A stretch of DNA of 64,000 nt from Streptomyces varsoviensis (GTDB lineage Bacteria > Actinomycetota > Actinomycetes > Streptomycetales > Streptomycetaceae). Both the position numbers and the translations under genes were made by a program. The DNA lies in NCBI RefSeq assembly GCF_000718635.1, contig NZ_JOBF01000009.1, forward strand, positions 62,001 to 126,000, in the 5' to 3' direction. Positions 40,604-49,727 of this stretch are shown here, piece by piece (the first letter of the stretch is position 1; each line of letters begins with the position of its first letter). Under the pieces are notes generated by a model, which was not told where the DNA came from, searched no databases, and was given only the letters and a program-made list of their open reading frames with translations.

Positions 40604-41808
40604 GCGCCACGCCCCAGCCGCCGGCCCACCGCCTCCGAGACCTCATTCACGAGCGTGGCCAGGGAGACTTCCGTGCCGAGTTCGCCGAGGGCACTGGTCT
40701 CTTCGCCTACCCGGAACACCCAGCTCTGTTCCGGGTCGGTGATCCCGTACTGGCGCTCCAGCTCGGGTACGAACTCGGCCAACCTGCGGCAGCTCTGGCG
40801 CAGGTAACCGCCGGCCGAGGTCTTGGGCACCGGCTCCTCGAAGGCGCCTACGAAGCTGACGGGCCAGCGGTCGCGCACCTTGACGAGCACGGCCGAGGGG
40901 AGAGTGTGGTTGCCGAAGGTGTTGATCTTCCCGGTCGGCAGAGAGGTGATGAACGCTTCCAGAAAGGCCCCGACCGCCTTCTCCACCGGCGTGGTGGGCG
41001 ACTCGTTGTCGCGCAGCCCGTCCCCGAGGTTGCGCCGCAGCCGGTCGACGTCCACGGCGGCGTAGCGGTAGAGCGTGGCGGAGTTGAAGTCGATGGTGCC
41101 GATCATTCCCGCGCCGCTCTCGTCCTCCCGGCTGCGGTCGTCGACCGCCGTGTAGTAGTCGGACTCGATATCCGACTTGTGCACGCTGAGGGCGTGGGCC
41201 ACCTGCGTGGCCGCGTCCACGTTCAGATCGGCGGAGTCGGCGACCATCCTGCCGAACAGCGCGATGTCGACCGAGTGCTGGGAGTCGACGGCCTGCCTGG
41301 CGCGGGCTTTGTTCTCCTTGTCCTTGAGGTACTTGGCAAGTGCCTCCGGGGTCGGGTCCTCGGCGTCGTCTTCCATCATGGCCAGCTCGGCGAGAGCGTC
41401 CAACTGCCGACTGCTCAGGAACATCAGGTAAGACGACTCGGGAGCCTCGGGGCTCTCCTCGCCGCTGGCGGCCTTGGACTTGCGGAGGGGGTCCTTGATG
41501 GCCGAGCCGGTCGCGGCCGTGAGTACCTGGGTGGCGAGCTGCACGGCTACCGGCTCCAATGCCGTGTCCCGCGCGACGATCCGTTCGGCCAGCGCGGCGG
41601 CCACCTTCTTGGTCCGCACGCCCAGTTCCGTCGGCGGCAGGAGGTCCTGGAACGCCCGCCGGGTAGCGCGCTTCCATGCCTGGCTGGACACACGAGCACG
41701 CCGTACCCCGCCGAAAACGGCCGATTTGGGGGTACCTGTGTCGTCCCTATTGAGATTGCTCGGAGGGACGGTCTGGAGGATATGGATGTCGAGGATGGTT
41801 CGGGTCAC
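40600..41808 (-). CDS. cas7e: Cas7e (CasC/Cse4), Cascade backbone
   Basis: A 402-residue protein with the Cse4 start ILDIHILQTVPPSNLNRDDT, then GTPKSAVFGGVRRARVSSQA WKRATR. Later motifs are SDIESDYYTAVDDRSREDES and AGMIGTIDFNSATLYRYAAV, and the C-terminal region has PTGKINTFGNHTLPSAVLVK. Six copies of it form the helical filament along the spacer part of the crRNA. The start is a GTG at 41,808. A gap of 108 bases separates it from cse2, the only non-overlapping junction in the operon, so an extra internal translation or transcription signal may lie there. Confidence 0.95.
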   Translation of the reverse strand: MTRTILDIHILQTVPPSNLNRDDTGTPKSAVFGGVRRARVSSQAWKRATRRAFQDLLPPTELGVRTKKVAAALAERIVARDTALEPVAVQLATQVLTAATGSAIKDPLRKSKAASGEESPEAPESSYLMFLSSRQLDALAELAMMEDDAEDPTPEALAKYLKDKENKARARQAVDSQHSVDIALFGRMVADSADLNVDAATQVAHALSVHKSDIESDYYTAVDDRSREDESGAGMIGTIDFNSATLYRYAAVDVDRLRRNLGDGLRDNESPTTPVEKAVGAFLEAFITSLPTGKINTFGNHTLPSAVLVKVRDRWPVSFVGAFEEPVPKTSAGGYLRQSCRRLAEFVPELERQYGITDPEQSWVFRVGEETSALGELGTEVSLATLVNEVSEAVGRRLGRGA

Positions 41809-41916
41809 CGTGGATCCATTCTGCTCGCGGCCCTGCTCGTCGGGCCCGTCGGATGACGTGTGGAGGGGCGGGGTGTCCCCGGAGTCGTGGCCGGTGGTGC
41901 GCGCTCTGAGGGGGCG

Positions 41917-42873
41917 TCACACTGCGTCGGCGTCGGCCCCGTCGGCCGGGGACTGCGCGGCGTACGTGAGGTGGAACTCGCGTCCCCAGGCGCGGCGTAC
42001 GCCGTCCTGGAGCGGTTCGTTCTGCCAGAGCCAGAGCTGGCCCGCGAGGTAGCCATAGTCCAGGGGGATGCGTGCGGTTCGCAGCAGGAGCACGATCTGG
42101 CGCAGGCGTCCGCTGAGGGTGTCGAAGTCCGTCGACGTGCCGAGCCGGACGAAACGTTTGCGGATTGCCTCGTTGGCGTCCTCGACGGGCTGCCGCTCGG
42201 ACCGGGACCCACCGCCCTCGGAACCGCCTTCTCCGGGGCCGCTGGCTCCGGGGCTGCGGTCTTCGGAACCGCCCTTCCCGGGGTTGCGGTCTTCGGAACC
42301 GCCCTCCCCGGGGCTGCGGTCTTCGGAACCGCCTTCCCCAGCGTCGGGCGTCTCGCCCTGGCGCGGGTCCTGGGTGCCGGTCCTGCCGTGGGCGAGCCGC
42401 CGCACCGAGCGCCCGAGGTACCAGCCGCTCTGGTGCATCGAGGCGTCGCGGATGGACTGCTGGTGCAGGGCCCAGAGGGTCACCGCCAGGTGGACGGCCT
42501 GTTCCTCCTGCTCCTGACGGGCCTCGGTCCGTCGCCGCGCGCGGGCCGAGAGGTGCTCCGGTGCGGCCCGGCCCTCTTCGCGTTCCTGCGCCCCCTGCTT
42601 CGCCTTGTCCCGCAGGTAGGAGAGGTCTTCCAGGTCGTCGAGCCCCCACGCGGTGGGGGAGGCGTGCGGATCGCGGCCCGCCTCGCGCCGCAGCCGCGCG
42701 ACGGCGGCCACCGCGAAGGCGACGTCCTGGCGGTAGCCGCTCTGCAGACGGCCGATGGTATGGCGGGCGGCGCGCTGCACCAGGGCGACGCTGCGCTCGG
42801 TCGCATGCGCATCCGCATCCGCATCCGCACTCGCCTCCGGCACGTACGAGGTGTGGCCCGTGCTGCTGGTCAT
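41917..42873 (-). CDS. cse2: Cse2 (CasB) with a tandem-repeat insert
   Basis: A 318-residue small Cascade subunit; typical Cse2 is about 160-230. N-terminal motifs are VALVQRAARHTIGRLQSGYR and LRREAGRDPHASPTAWGLDD. The middle helix is AVHLAVTLWALHQQSIRDAS, and the C-terminal helices are IRKRFVRLGTSTDFDTLSGR and LRQIVLLLRTARIPLDYGYL. Between them (about residues 182-225) three copies of a 30-base unit give EGGSEDRSPGEGGSEDRNPG-type repeats. The insert lies between the two helical bundles and may be a tolerated flexible loop. The start ATG overlaps the Cas3-Cse1 stop (ATGA). Confidence 0.9.
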   Translation of the reverse strand: MTSSTGHTSYVPEASADADADAHATERSVALVQRAARHTIGRLQSGYRQDVAFAVAAVARLRREAGRDPHASPTAWGLDDLEDLSYLRDKAKQGAQEREEGRAAPEHLSARARRRTEARQEQEEQAVHLAVTLWALHQQSIRDASMHQSGWYLGRSVRRLAHGRTGTQDPRQGETPDAGEGGSEDRSPGEGGSEDRNPGKGGSEDRSPGASGPGEGGSEGGGSRSERQPVEDANEAIRKRFVRLGTSTDFDTLSGRLRQIVLLLRTARIPLDYGYLAGQLWLWQNEPLQDGVRRAWGREFHLTYAAQSPADGADADAV

Positions 42874-45800
42874 GAGTCGCCTTTCCGGGGGCCGTCGGGG
42901 AAGCGGTCGGTGCGGGGCTTGTCGGCGGCCGGGCCCAGCACCTTGTTCAGGCGCCCGGCGAACCACACGTTGGCCCGGCCGGCGTCCACCCATCGGGGGC
43001 CGAGGCCGGGGAGTTCGGCCATGCGTCCCTCGTCCGCCGCCGGTCCGGCGGAAGCGAGCAACTCGCGGCCCAGGCGCGCGATGTGCCTGCGCACGATGGC
43101 CTTCCACGCCTGGCGCGCCGTCTCCAGGTCGGGATAGGACAGCAGGTCCCTCAGCCACGTCCGGTAAGGGCCGTCGAGCGCGCCGAACCCTGCGTCCCGC
43201 GCGGCGCCGGAGGGCGGGGCGGGGTCGCTCCCGGCGGCCCGCGCGAGGTTTGCGGCGAGTTGCCCCAGGGCGATGACGGCGCCCTCGGCCCACTGGACGC
43301 CGTCCAGGGCCGCGGCGCCGTACACCGGGTTCTTCTCGTGCAGGGTGATTACCGGGAGGACGACGGAGTCGTCCACGATCTCGTCCACCACCGACTGCTG
43401 TGTGCCGTAGACGGCCCCGACGAGGCGCAGCCGCACCAGCTTGCCGGGGGCCACGTCCCCCTCTGTGATCACTTGGGTGAACCACCGGCTGATGCCCGAG
43501 CGCAGTTCAAGGGGTGCTTCCCCCTTCTTTCCCCTCTCATCTGTGCCTTGGCGTGCGGGGAGGAGGGCGGCCAGGCCGCGCCAGGCGGCCTTGTCGGGGT
43601 CGTGCCTCTTGGGCATGTACACCAGCCCGCGCTGCTGCTTCTTCTCCTGGGTGGGGCTGCGGCGCCAGGCCGTCATGGGTTCCAGCTTCCAGGGGGACGC
43701 GAGAGCGAGCGGGTCCCCGTAGCCGAGAACGACGCCGGTCACCTCGCCGTTCTCCGGGTGCAGCCGCAGCCGCCGGGACTGCCACGTATACAGGTCGCGC
43801 AGCCCCAGCGGACGTCCGGAGTCACGCGGCGCGGCTCCGGACGGCGGGCCGCGCCACACGGGACGGTCGTCCTCGGCGTTGTCCTGTACGAGGTCGAGTT
43901 CATCGGGAGCGAGGAGGTTCAGCAGCAGCGTCTCGCGCAGCGAGTCGCCCTCGGCGAAGATGCCGCCCAGATTTCCCAGGGAACCTACTCCCAGTGGATA
44001 GACCTTTCCCGCCTTCGCGCGCTTCTCGTCGCCGGCCAGGGCCGACTTGATGCCGGAGGTGTCGAAGGCGTGGGCGTGCACCAGCCAGCGGGCCGCTTCC
44101 GCGTACGGGATGCTGTCGACGCCGGGTCGCCGCATGCTGAAGAACACCGAGCCGACGGGGACGTCCGTGACGATGCGGCTGAGCGGAGCCAGCTCGTCCT
44201 TGCCGGTCCGCAGCCCGGCCACCTGGTAGAAGGGCTGCTCCGGATGGAAAAGGTCGAAGCGGTCACGGTGACGTTCGAGATAGGCGGGCACCTCGGCGAA
44301 CGGATCGCCGGACAGCCACAGCTCCTCCCAGTCCTCCAGCGTGCCCGGGAACGCGGCGCCGTGGACGTCCGCCAACGCGTCGTAGGCGATAGCCAGCAGC
44401 AGCCGCAGCAGAGCGATCTCCTGGGTCGGCAGATCCCCCACCATGCGACGAATCTCGCCGGCCTCGGCGAACAGCCCGGTAAGAGAGACCTCTCCCACCG
44501 ACCCGTCCTGCCGCTGTACGGGCAGCCACGGCTCGGAGACCAGATTGAAGGAGGCGGGGCCATCCTCCGCCGACCGCTCCCTGGTCACCACACCGCCCTG
44601 CCATCCCCGCGGCGCCGTAACGTACTCGGCACCACGACCCTCGTTCTCCGCCTGCTCACTCCGACCGTCCCCTCCATCGCCCCCGCCGCCCGCCAGCGAG
44701 ACCCACCCGCCGTCCGCCGGCGGGTCGGTATCGGATGGTGCGGCTGGCTCGCACCGCAGTCCTTCGGCGGGGCTGTACTGGAGAGTGAAGCCTGACAGGT
44801 GGGTCTGACATTTCTCGTCCAGAACGAGAAGCAACTCCCCGTCCAGCCACGGGCATTCCTTCACCTGCCAGGCCGGAATCAGCACGGTCTCCAGCTCAGC
44901 GATGGTGGGGTCGATCATCCAGAGCTTGCTGAAGATTGGGGGCAGGGTAAGAGAACTCGCCGCCACCGCTTCTGCCGCACGCCGCCCGGGCGGGAAATCA
45001 GTTGGCAGAACGAGACCACCACGCGGGCCTTCCGTATCGTCGGGCAACCACGGCACGGTGGCCAGGTGCCCGTCCGTGCGGCGTTGGACGACGAGGACCT
45101 CCAGGGACTCCTCGGTATCGCGCACCTGCGCCCGGCCCTCACCGGTGTCGTCGGTGTCCCCGGCCTGCGCTTCCAGCCACCCGTACACCGGCCGTCCAGC
45201 CCGCCGTACCGGCCCCAGGAGAAAGCCCTCCGCCGCCTCCCGCTTTCTGTCCAGCATCTTCGTGTGCACTGCCCGCGCCTCCTCCAGCGCCTGTGCCCAC
45301 GGCTGCGGTACCGCGAGATCGGCGCCGTACGCCCGCTGCACCAGCGGGCTGATGTCCGTCGGCAGGCACAGGGGCGCGCCGTCCAGGTACGGACCGAGCA
45401 CGGCCAGCGAGGCCAACAGCGTGAAATCGCCCTCGTAGACCGCCTGCGAGCCCTTGACGGGGAGGGGAGGCGTGGCCTGCCAGTCCTCCACTCCGGTGAT
45501 CAGGCACCGTGCCTGGCGCAGCCGGGCTGGGCGAGACCTCGGGTGCCGGTGCAGCCGTCCCATGCGTTGCAGGACCAGGTCGACCGGTGCCAAGTCGGTG
45601 ACCAGCAGGTCGAAGTCGACATCCAGCGACTGCTCGACCACCTGGCTGGCCACCACCACATGCCGGCGGGGGCGTTCGTCGCTGCCCGGTCCGAACCGCC
45701 GCACCAGGTCCGCGTCCTTCGCCGCCCGGTCAGCAGCCAGGAAACGGGAGTGCGCGACCGTCACCGCCTCGTTCCCGAACCTCTCGCGCAGCCCCTCCGC

Positions 45801-47639
45801 CGCTTCCAGCACCCGGGCCACCGTGTTGCGGACGACCAGCGCACAGCCCCCGTCGGCCAGTTCCTCCGCCAACCGGTCGGCCAACTTCCTCACGTCGTCG
45901 TCGAACCGCTCCACCACCACCTCGGTGCGGCGCTCCGAGGCCGCCTGCGGACGTACGCTCACGGTCTGGCAGCCCGGCGACGCCGCAGTCACCAAGGGGT
46001 AGGCGTCGGCGTCGGTCTCGATCCGCGCGGCCCCGGACTTCCCCGCGTACGCGGCGGCCAGTGCGCGTCGGCGCTCTGCCGGGAGCGTCGCGGACAGCAG
46101 GACCACGGGTACGCGGTAGGCCGCCAGCCACTCCAGTACCCGCTCCAGATACCGGCTCATGTACGCGTCGTAGGCGTGCACCTCGTCAATGATCACGACC
46201 TTGCCGGCCACCGCCAGGTGCCGCAGCGCCAGGTGCCGACTCTTCAGCCCGGCGAACAGCACCTGATCGATCGTCCCCACCGCGAACGACGCCAGGAGCT
46301 GCTTCTTCCGCCCCCGCAACCACGCGTGCGCGTGCAGTCCCGCCGGCCGGCCACCGATGGCCGCGCCCTCGGCCTCCCCGTCCGGATCGACCGCGGTGAT
46401 GGCCCGCCGTCCTTCGCGCAGCATGCCGCTCCACGTGCCGTTCAAGGCAGCCTTGGCGTGCGCGAGTACGACCGACAGCGAAGCGTCCTCCTCGCACGGA
46501 AGCGCATCCAGCCACCCCGTCAAGCGGCCGAACATCGCATCGCTGGTCGCCCGCGTCGGCAGCGCCACCAGCACCCCGCCCGCCCCCGACCGCGCGGCGA
46601 GCACCTCCGAAGCGGCCAGCGCGGCCTCCGTCTTGCCCTCTCCCATGGGCGCTTCGATCACCAACAGGCCCGGCTCGGGCATCGCGCGCGCCGCCCGTAC
46701 GGCCTCGACCTGCACCGGGCGCACTTCGAAGCCCCGCAACTTCGGGAAACGCACCGCGAACAGCTCCGACACTGGCTCCTGCGGCACCTCCGGCTTCCAC
46801 GGTCCCGGTAGATCCAGTCCCACCCAGGCGGCCCGCAACCGCCGCTGTTCTCCGACCGCACCGGCCGGTTGCCACGACTCCGGGTCGTACGGGAAGAGCT
46901 CCGGCGCACTCGCGATCCAGTCGGAGACGATCACCACCGAGGACAGCAGCACCTGCGCCGTCTGCGGCAGCCGCACCCCCGCCCACCGCTCGAACCGGTC
47001 CGTCACCCCGGCGGCCTGCGCGCACGCGTCCATCAGCGAGAACTGCACCTCGCGCCAACGTTGTTCAGCCGTGCCGGGATGCCGCAGAAGATGAGGACGG
47101 AGCTGGAGATCGTGAATGTGCTGATGCTCCGGTGGTACCCCATGATGCCCACCCACAACAACCGCGAACTGCCCGGACACCCGGCCCGCGAGCCCGAACC
47201 GTTCCTCCAGCCACTCCTGCAACAGCAACTGCCCGGCCAGCCCATGCGGCGCCAGACGACGGTCCGTCCCGTACTCCTTCATGGTCAGCATGTCGAGCCC
47301 GGCATCCCGCATGCCCACAGCAAGAGATTCGACCTGGCAGGCAAAGGCGGGCGTGGCTTTTCCTACGTCGTGCACCCCTGCGAGGAACCGCGCCAGCCGA
47401 AGGGCATCTTCCTCCCCGCCCGGCAAGGCCTCAGCCACCAGCCCCCTGACCGACCGGGGCACCCACCGCTCCCACAACTCCCCAGCCACAGCCGCACTGT
47501 CAGCCATGTGCCGCCACAACGGAAGCCAGCCCTCCGTCTTACGGTCATGCTTCGCCCACACCACCCGCGCCGCCGAGGGCAACCCCTGAAACGCCGAGGA
47601 ATGGGCCTCAGCCGCCACACTCATAGAAGCATCAGACAT
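42870..47639 (-). CDS. cas3-cse1: Cas3-Cse1 fusion: CRISPR nuclease-helicase plus PAM-recognition subunit
   Basis: A 1,589-residue fused protein with a strong GGAGGAGGG ribosome site. The HD nuclease has PLWRHMADSA (His44) and FLAGVHDVGKATPAF (His90-Asp91). The SF2 helicase has EAPMGEGKTEAAL (Walker A, about 329-341), VVIIDEVHAYDAYM (DEVH, 485-488), VVLLSATLP (516-518), and motif VI LVLQRMGRLHRHPRSRP (about 690). A Gly/Glu-rich linker at about 980-1025 leads into Cse1, starting FNLVSEPWLPVQRQDGSVGE at about 1030 and running to the end. All nuclease and helicase residues I can check are present. Such fusions are known in Streptomyces type I-E systems and tether the nuclease to Cascade. Confidence 0.96.
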   Translation of the reverse strand: MSDASMSVAAEAHSSAFQGLPSAARVVWAKHDRKTEGWLPLWRHMADSAAVAGELWERWVPRSVRGLVAEALPGGEEDALRLARFLAGVHDVGKATPAFACQVESLAVGMRDAGLDMLTMKEYGTDRRLAPHGLAGQLLLQEWLEERFGLAGRVSGQFAVVVGGHHGVPPEHQHIHDLQLRPHLLRHPGTAEQRWREVQFSLMDACAQAAGVTDRFERWAGVRLPQTAQVLLSSVVIVSDWIASAPELFPYDPESWQPAGAVGEQRRLRAAWVGLDLPGPWKPEVPQEPVSELFAVRFPKLRGFEVRPVQVEAVRAARAMPEPGLLVIEAPMGEGKTEAALAASEVLAARSGAGGVLVALPTRATSDAMFGRLTGWLDALPCEEDASLSVVLAHAKAALNGTWSGMLREGRRAITAVDPDGEAEGAAIGGRPAGLHAHAWLRGRKKQLLASFAVGTIDQVLFAGLKSRHLALRHLAVAGKVVIIDEVHAYDAYMSRYLERVLEWLAAYRVPVVLLSATLPAERRRALAAAYAGKSGAARIETDADAYPLVTAASPGCQTVSVRPQAASERRTEVVVERFDDDVRKLADRLAEELADGGCALVVRNTVARVLEAAEGLRERFGNEAVTVAHSRFLAADRAAKDADLVRRFGPGSDERPRRHVVVASQVVEQSLDVDFDLLVTDLAPVDLVLQRMGRLHRHPRSRPARLRQARCLITGVEDWQATPPLPVKGSQAVYEGDFTLLASLAVLGPYLDGAPLCLPTDISPLVQRAYGADLAVPQPWAQALEEARAVHTKMLDRKREAAEGFLLGPVRRAGRPVYGWLEAQAGDTDDTGEGRAQVRDTEESLEVLVVQRRTDGHLATVPWLPDDTEGPRGGLVLPTDFPPGRRAAEAVAASSLTLPPIFSKLWMIDPTIAELETVLIPAWQVKECPWLDGELLLVLDEKCQTHLSGFTLQYSPAEGLRCEPAAPSDTDPPADGGWVSLAGGGGDGGDGRSEQAENEGRGAEYVTAPRGWQGGVVTRERSAEDGPASFNLVSEPWLPVQRQDGSVGEVSLTGLFAEAGEIRRMVGDLPTQEIALLRLLLAIAYDALADVHGAAFPGTLEDWEELWLSGDPFAEVPAYLERHRDRFDLFHPEQPFYQVAGLRTGKDELAPLSRIVTDVPVGSVFFSMRRPGVDSIPYAEAARWLVHAHAFDTSGIKSALAGDEKRAKAGKVYPLGVGSLGNLGGIFAEGDSLRETLLLNLLAPDELDLVQDNAEDDRPVWRGPPSGAAPRDSGRPLGLRDLYTWQSRRLRLHPENGEVTGVVLGYGDPLALASPWKLEPMTAWRRSPTQEKKQQRGLVYMPKRHDPDKAAWRGLAALLPARQGTDERGKKGEAPLELRSGISRWFTQVITEGDVAPGKLVRLRLVGAVYGTQQSVVDEIVDDSVVLPVITLHEKNPVYGAAALDGVQWAEGAVIALGQLAANLARAAGSDPAPPSGAARDAGFGALDGPYRTWLRDLLSYPDLETARQAWKAIVRRHIARLGRELLASAGPAADEGRMAELPGLGPRWVDAGRANVWFAGRLNKVLGPAADKPRTDRFPDGPRKGDS

Positions 47640-48500
47640 CCCGAACCCTCCTCCGGAACCGATACGCCAAAAGCCCTCTCGCGGTGCCCGGAACCGGTGT
47701 AAGGGGGCGCGGTTCCAGCCGTGCCGGCCGACACCGGATGACTCCGGTGTCGGCCAGCCCTGCCGCTCGGGTCAAGCTCGGCGCGTCGAGGGCCTGGAGT
47801 CGACCAGTACGAGCACTACGACCACGACCACGACCGCTCCCCACAGCCATGGCGCTTGCGGCGGCGTAGCCGGGGCGGCGGTAAGGGCGGCGACGATCAG
47901 CCTGACGGTGCTGGCGTGCGGGGGCGGTTCGGGGGTGTGGCCACTCACGTCTTGATGGCGCATTGGTAAAATCCTTCTCGTTCCTGCTGTTCAGGCGTTA
48001 GGAACTGACTGGGGCCCGCCTTTCCTCGCTGGCACGAGGGGGAGCGGGCCCCACGCGTATCAACGTGAGGACCGCTCTGGCGACCCGAGTGGGGAGCGTA
48101 GCGCACATGAAGTCCCGTGCGTGCCGCGCTTGTTGAGTCTCTGGGATCCACGCCACCTAGGTCCGCTGCCCTCCCCAGTTCACCTTCGTGCTGCAACTCG
48201 ACGCGCAGCTCCATTGGGGTCGCCGTGGTGCTTTCGCGGTCCGTCCGGATAGGGGTGCCTGCCGACGAGTCTCCTGTGAACCACTTCCGAACGCACAGGC
48301 GTCATCAGCCCAATCACCGAAGGTGTGTCAGGCGCCGCGAGACCCATCTCTCCCGGATGTGAGAAGGGCTTTGCCACAGCCTCGAACCTGATGGGATCTT
48401 CGTACGCGCTTCCGGTGTGGTGGAAGTTCAGCCGCACGAGGCGGAAGCCACCCTGCGCGGACGGGCAAGACGTAAGGTCTGCGCGCGTCGGCCGGGGTGA
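47640..48500. other. Gene-free region upstream of the cas operon
   Basis: No gene is supported; frames here lack codon bias and ribosome sites. It must hold the cas operon promoter (leftward) and contains a strong GC hairpin at 48,011-48,052. The sequence around 47,960-48,000 is A/T-richer, as expected near a promoter. Confidence 0.6.
48011..48052. terminator. Strong GC hairpin
   Basis: GGGGCCCGC (48,011-48,019) pairs with GCGGGCCCC (48,044-48,052), and an inner CCTCG...CGAGG extends the stem; the loop is CTGGCA. It is a terminator or attenuator-like structure roughly 370 bases upstream of cas3-cse1. On the minus strand it could attenuate leader transcription; on the plus strand it could stop read-through toward array 2. 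Confidence 0.5.
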
Positions 48501-48590
48501 GCAGACGGCCCCGCATGCGCGGGGATCACTGTGAACGTCACCTGGGGCCGCTGCCTCCCCATGGGACAGCCCCGCGGGGGCGGGGGCAAT
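48501..48590 (-). CRISPR. Vestigial CRISPR: two decayed repeats and one spacer
   Basis: 48,501-48,529 (ending CCCCGCATGCGCGGGGATCAC) and 48,562-48,590 (GGGACAGCCCCGCGGGGGC...) are degenerate copies of the array repeat, in the orientation of array 1. Their start points are exactly 61 bases apart, so a 32-base spacer interval is preserved. No third copy is seen. It is a relic of an older array. Confidence 0.75.
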
Positions 48591-48849
48591 CCATACTCTC
48601 CTGTTTGCGGCTGACTGCAGAAGATGACAGTAACCACTTCTGGCAAGCCGCTCACGAGGGGACTCGCTCGTTCGTGGGAATGGGAGCAGTTTGGGGCTTG
48701 CTTGAACCCCTCCAGGGTGTCGTGGAGGAGTCGGCACTGATTCCCCGGGTGGTGCATGGCACTACCCTTCCACTCGTCACCGCATCGGCCTGACCGCCAA
48801 GATCTGCGAACCGGCGCAAGGTGCAATCTAGGAGTGGAATGCGGCAAAT

Positions 48850-48913
48850 GCCGGAGTCTGTCTTAGTGGGTAAAATCTGGTCTCTCATGGAATGAAACTG
48901 CAGGTCGGCGCCT
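48850..48913 (+). promoter_or_regulatory. CRISPR leader 2, conserved core
   Basis: GCCGGAGTCTGTCTTAGTGG, then GTAAAATC (48,850-48,877), is followed by 36 bases ending CAGGTCGGCGCCT directly at the first repeat of array 2. Core and spacing are the same as at array 1, on the opposite strand. Confidence 0.75.
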
Positions 48914-49604
48914 GTGGTCCCCGCGCACGCGGGGCTGGACCCCGCCGGTACACGGCCGGTCCGACGACCCTGTCGTGGTCCCCGCGCACGCGGGGCTGGA
49001 CCCTGCTCCGGTCCAGGAAAATGGCGCAAACTGCAGTGGTCCCCGCGCACGCGGGGCTGGACCCCGCATAACAATCGGCTTTTGTGATCATGGGTCGTGG
49101 TCCCCGCGCACGCGGGGCTGGACCCGGCCTGGAAGACCTCGTCAGCCTGGGAGGCGTGTGGTCCCCGCGCACGCGGGGCTGGACCCACCGCTACGAAGAT
49201 CCGCCGCCTCCACCGCAAGTGGTCCCCGCGCACGCGGGGCTGGACCCCCGCCCGCAGATAACCCGCCTGTCGGCCCGGCGTGGTCCCCGCGCACGCGGGG
49301 CTGGACCCAAGTGCGTTGCCTGGTTGAAGGCCATGAGCGGGTGGTCCCCGCGCACGCGGGGCTGTTACCACGCCCCCGACCAAGGGCGACGATTGGTGAC
49401 CGTGGTCCCCGCACACGCGGGGCTGTTCCCGCCATCAGGCCACCGCCTTGAGCGCCTTGCTCGTGGTCCCCGCGCACGCGGGGCTGTTCCCCCCGGAGGC
49501 TCGGAGTACGAAGAGCAGACGTGCGTGGTCCCCGTACACGCGGGGCTGTTCCCGCGACCTGGACGCACCGCGGCACCCGAACGGAGTGGTCCCCGCGCAC
49601 GCGA
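48914..49604 (+). CRISPR. CRISPR array 2, type I-E, 12 repeats, 11 spacers
   Basis: Repeats start at 48,914 + 61n for the first ten, then 49,525 and 49,586. Spacers are 32 bases except the tenth, which is 33. The repeat is GTGGTCCCCGCG-CACGCGGGG plus an 8-base handle. Repeats 1-7 end CTGGACCC, repeat 8 CTGTTACC, repeats 9-11 CTGTTCCC; repeats 9 and 11 also carry stem changes. The twelfth loses its 3' half after CGCGAA and marks the old end. The leader is on the left, so transcription is rightward, away from the cas operon. Confidence 0.96.
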
Positions 49605-49727
49605 AACCTTCGTCCTTCCGTGCCCGGAGCCCTGCGGGTTCGTGAAGGGAGTGCGCCCAGTGCGGACGACGGAATCCCGAACCTCGCCGACAGGCGAACA
49701 ACGGCCTGCCGGAGGAGTTCTGGCCCT

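Noticed and set aside
44799..46811. 670-codon open frame antisense to cas3-cse1
   Set aside because: High-GC shadow of a well-supported gene. Composition is Arg/Gln/His-rich with no recognisable domain.
47640..48900. Small genes of 60-185 codons between cas3 and array 2
   Set aside because: None has a ribosome site, codon bias or a recognisable domain, and several overlap CRISPR relics.
48863..49600. Open frames of 95-254 codons through CRISPR array 2
   Set aside because: Same cause as for array 1. No ribosome site and no non-repeat content.
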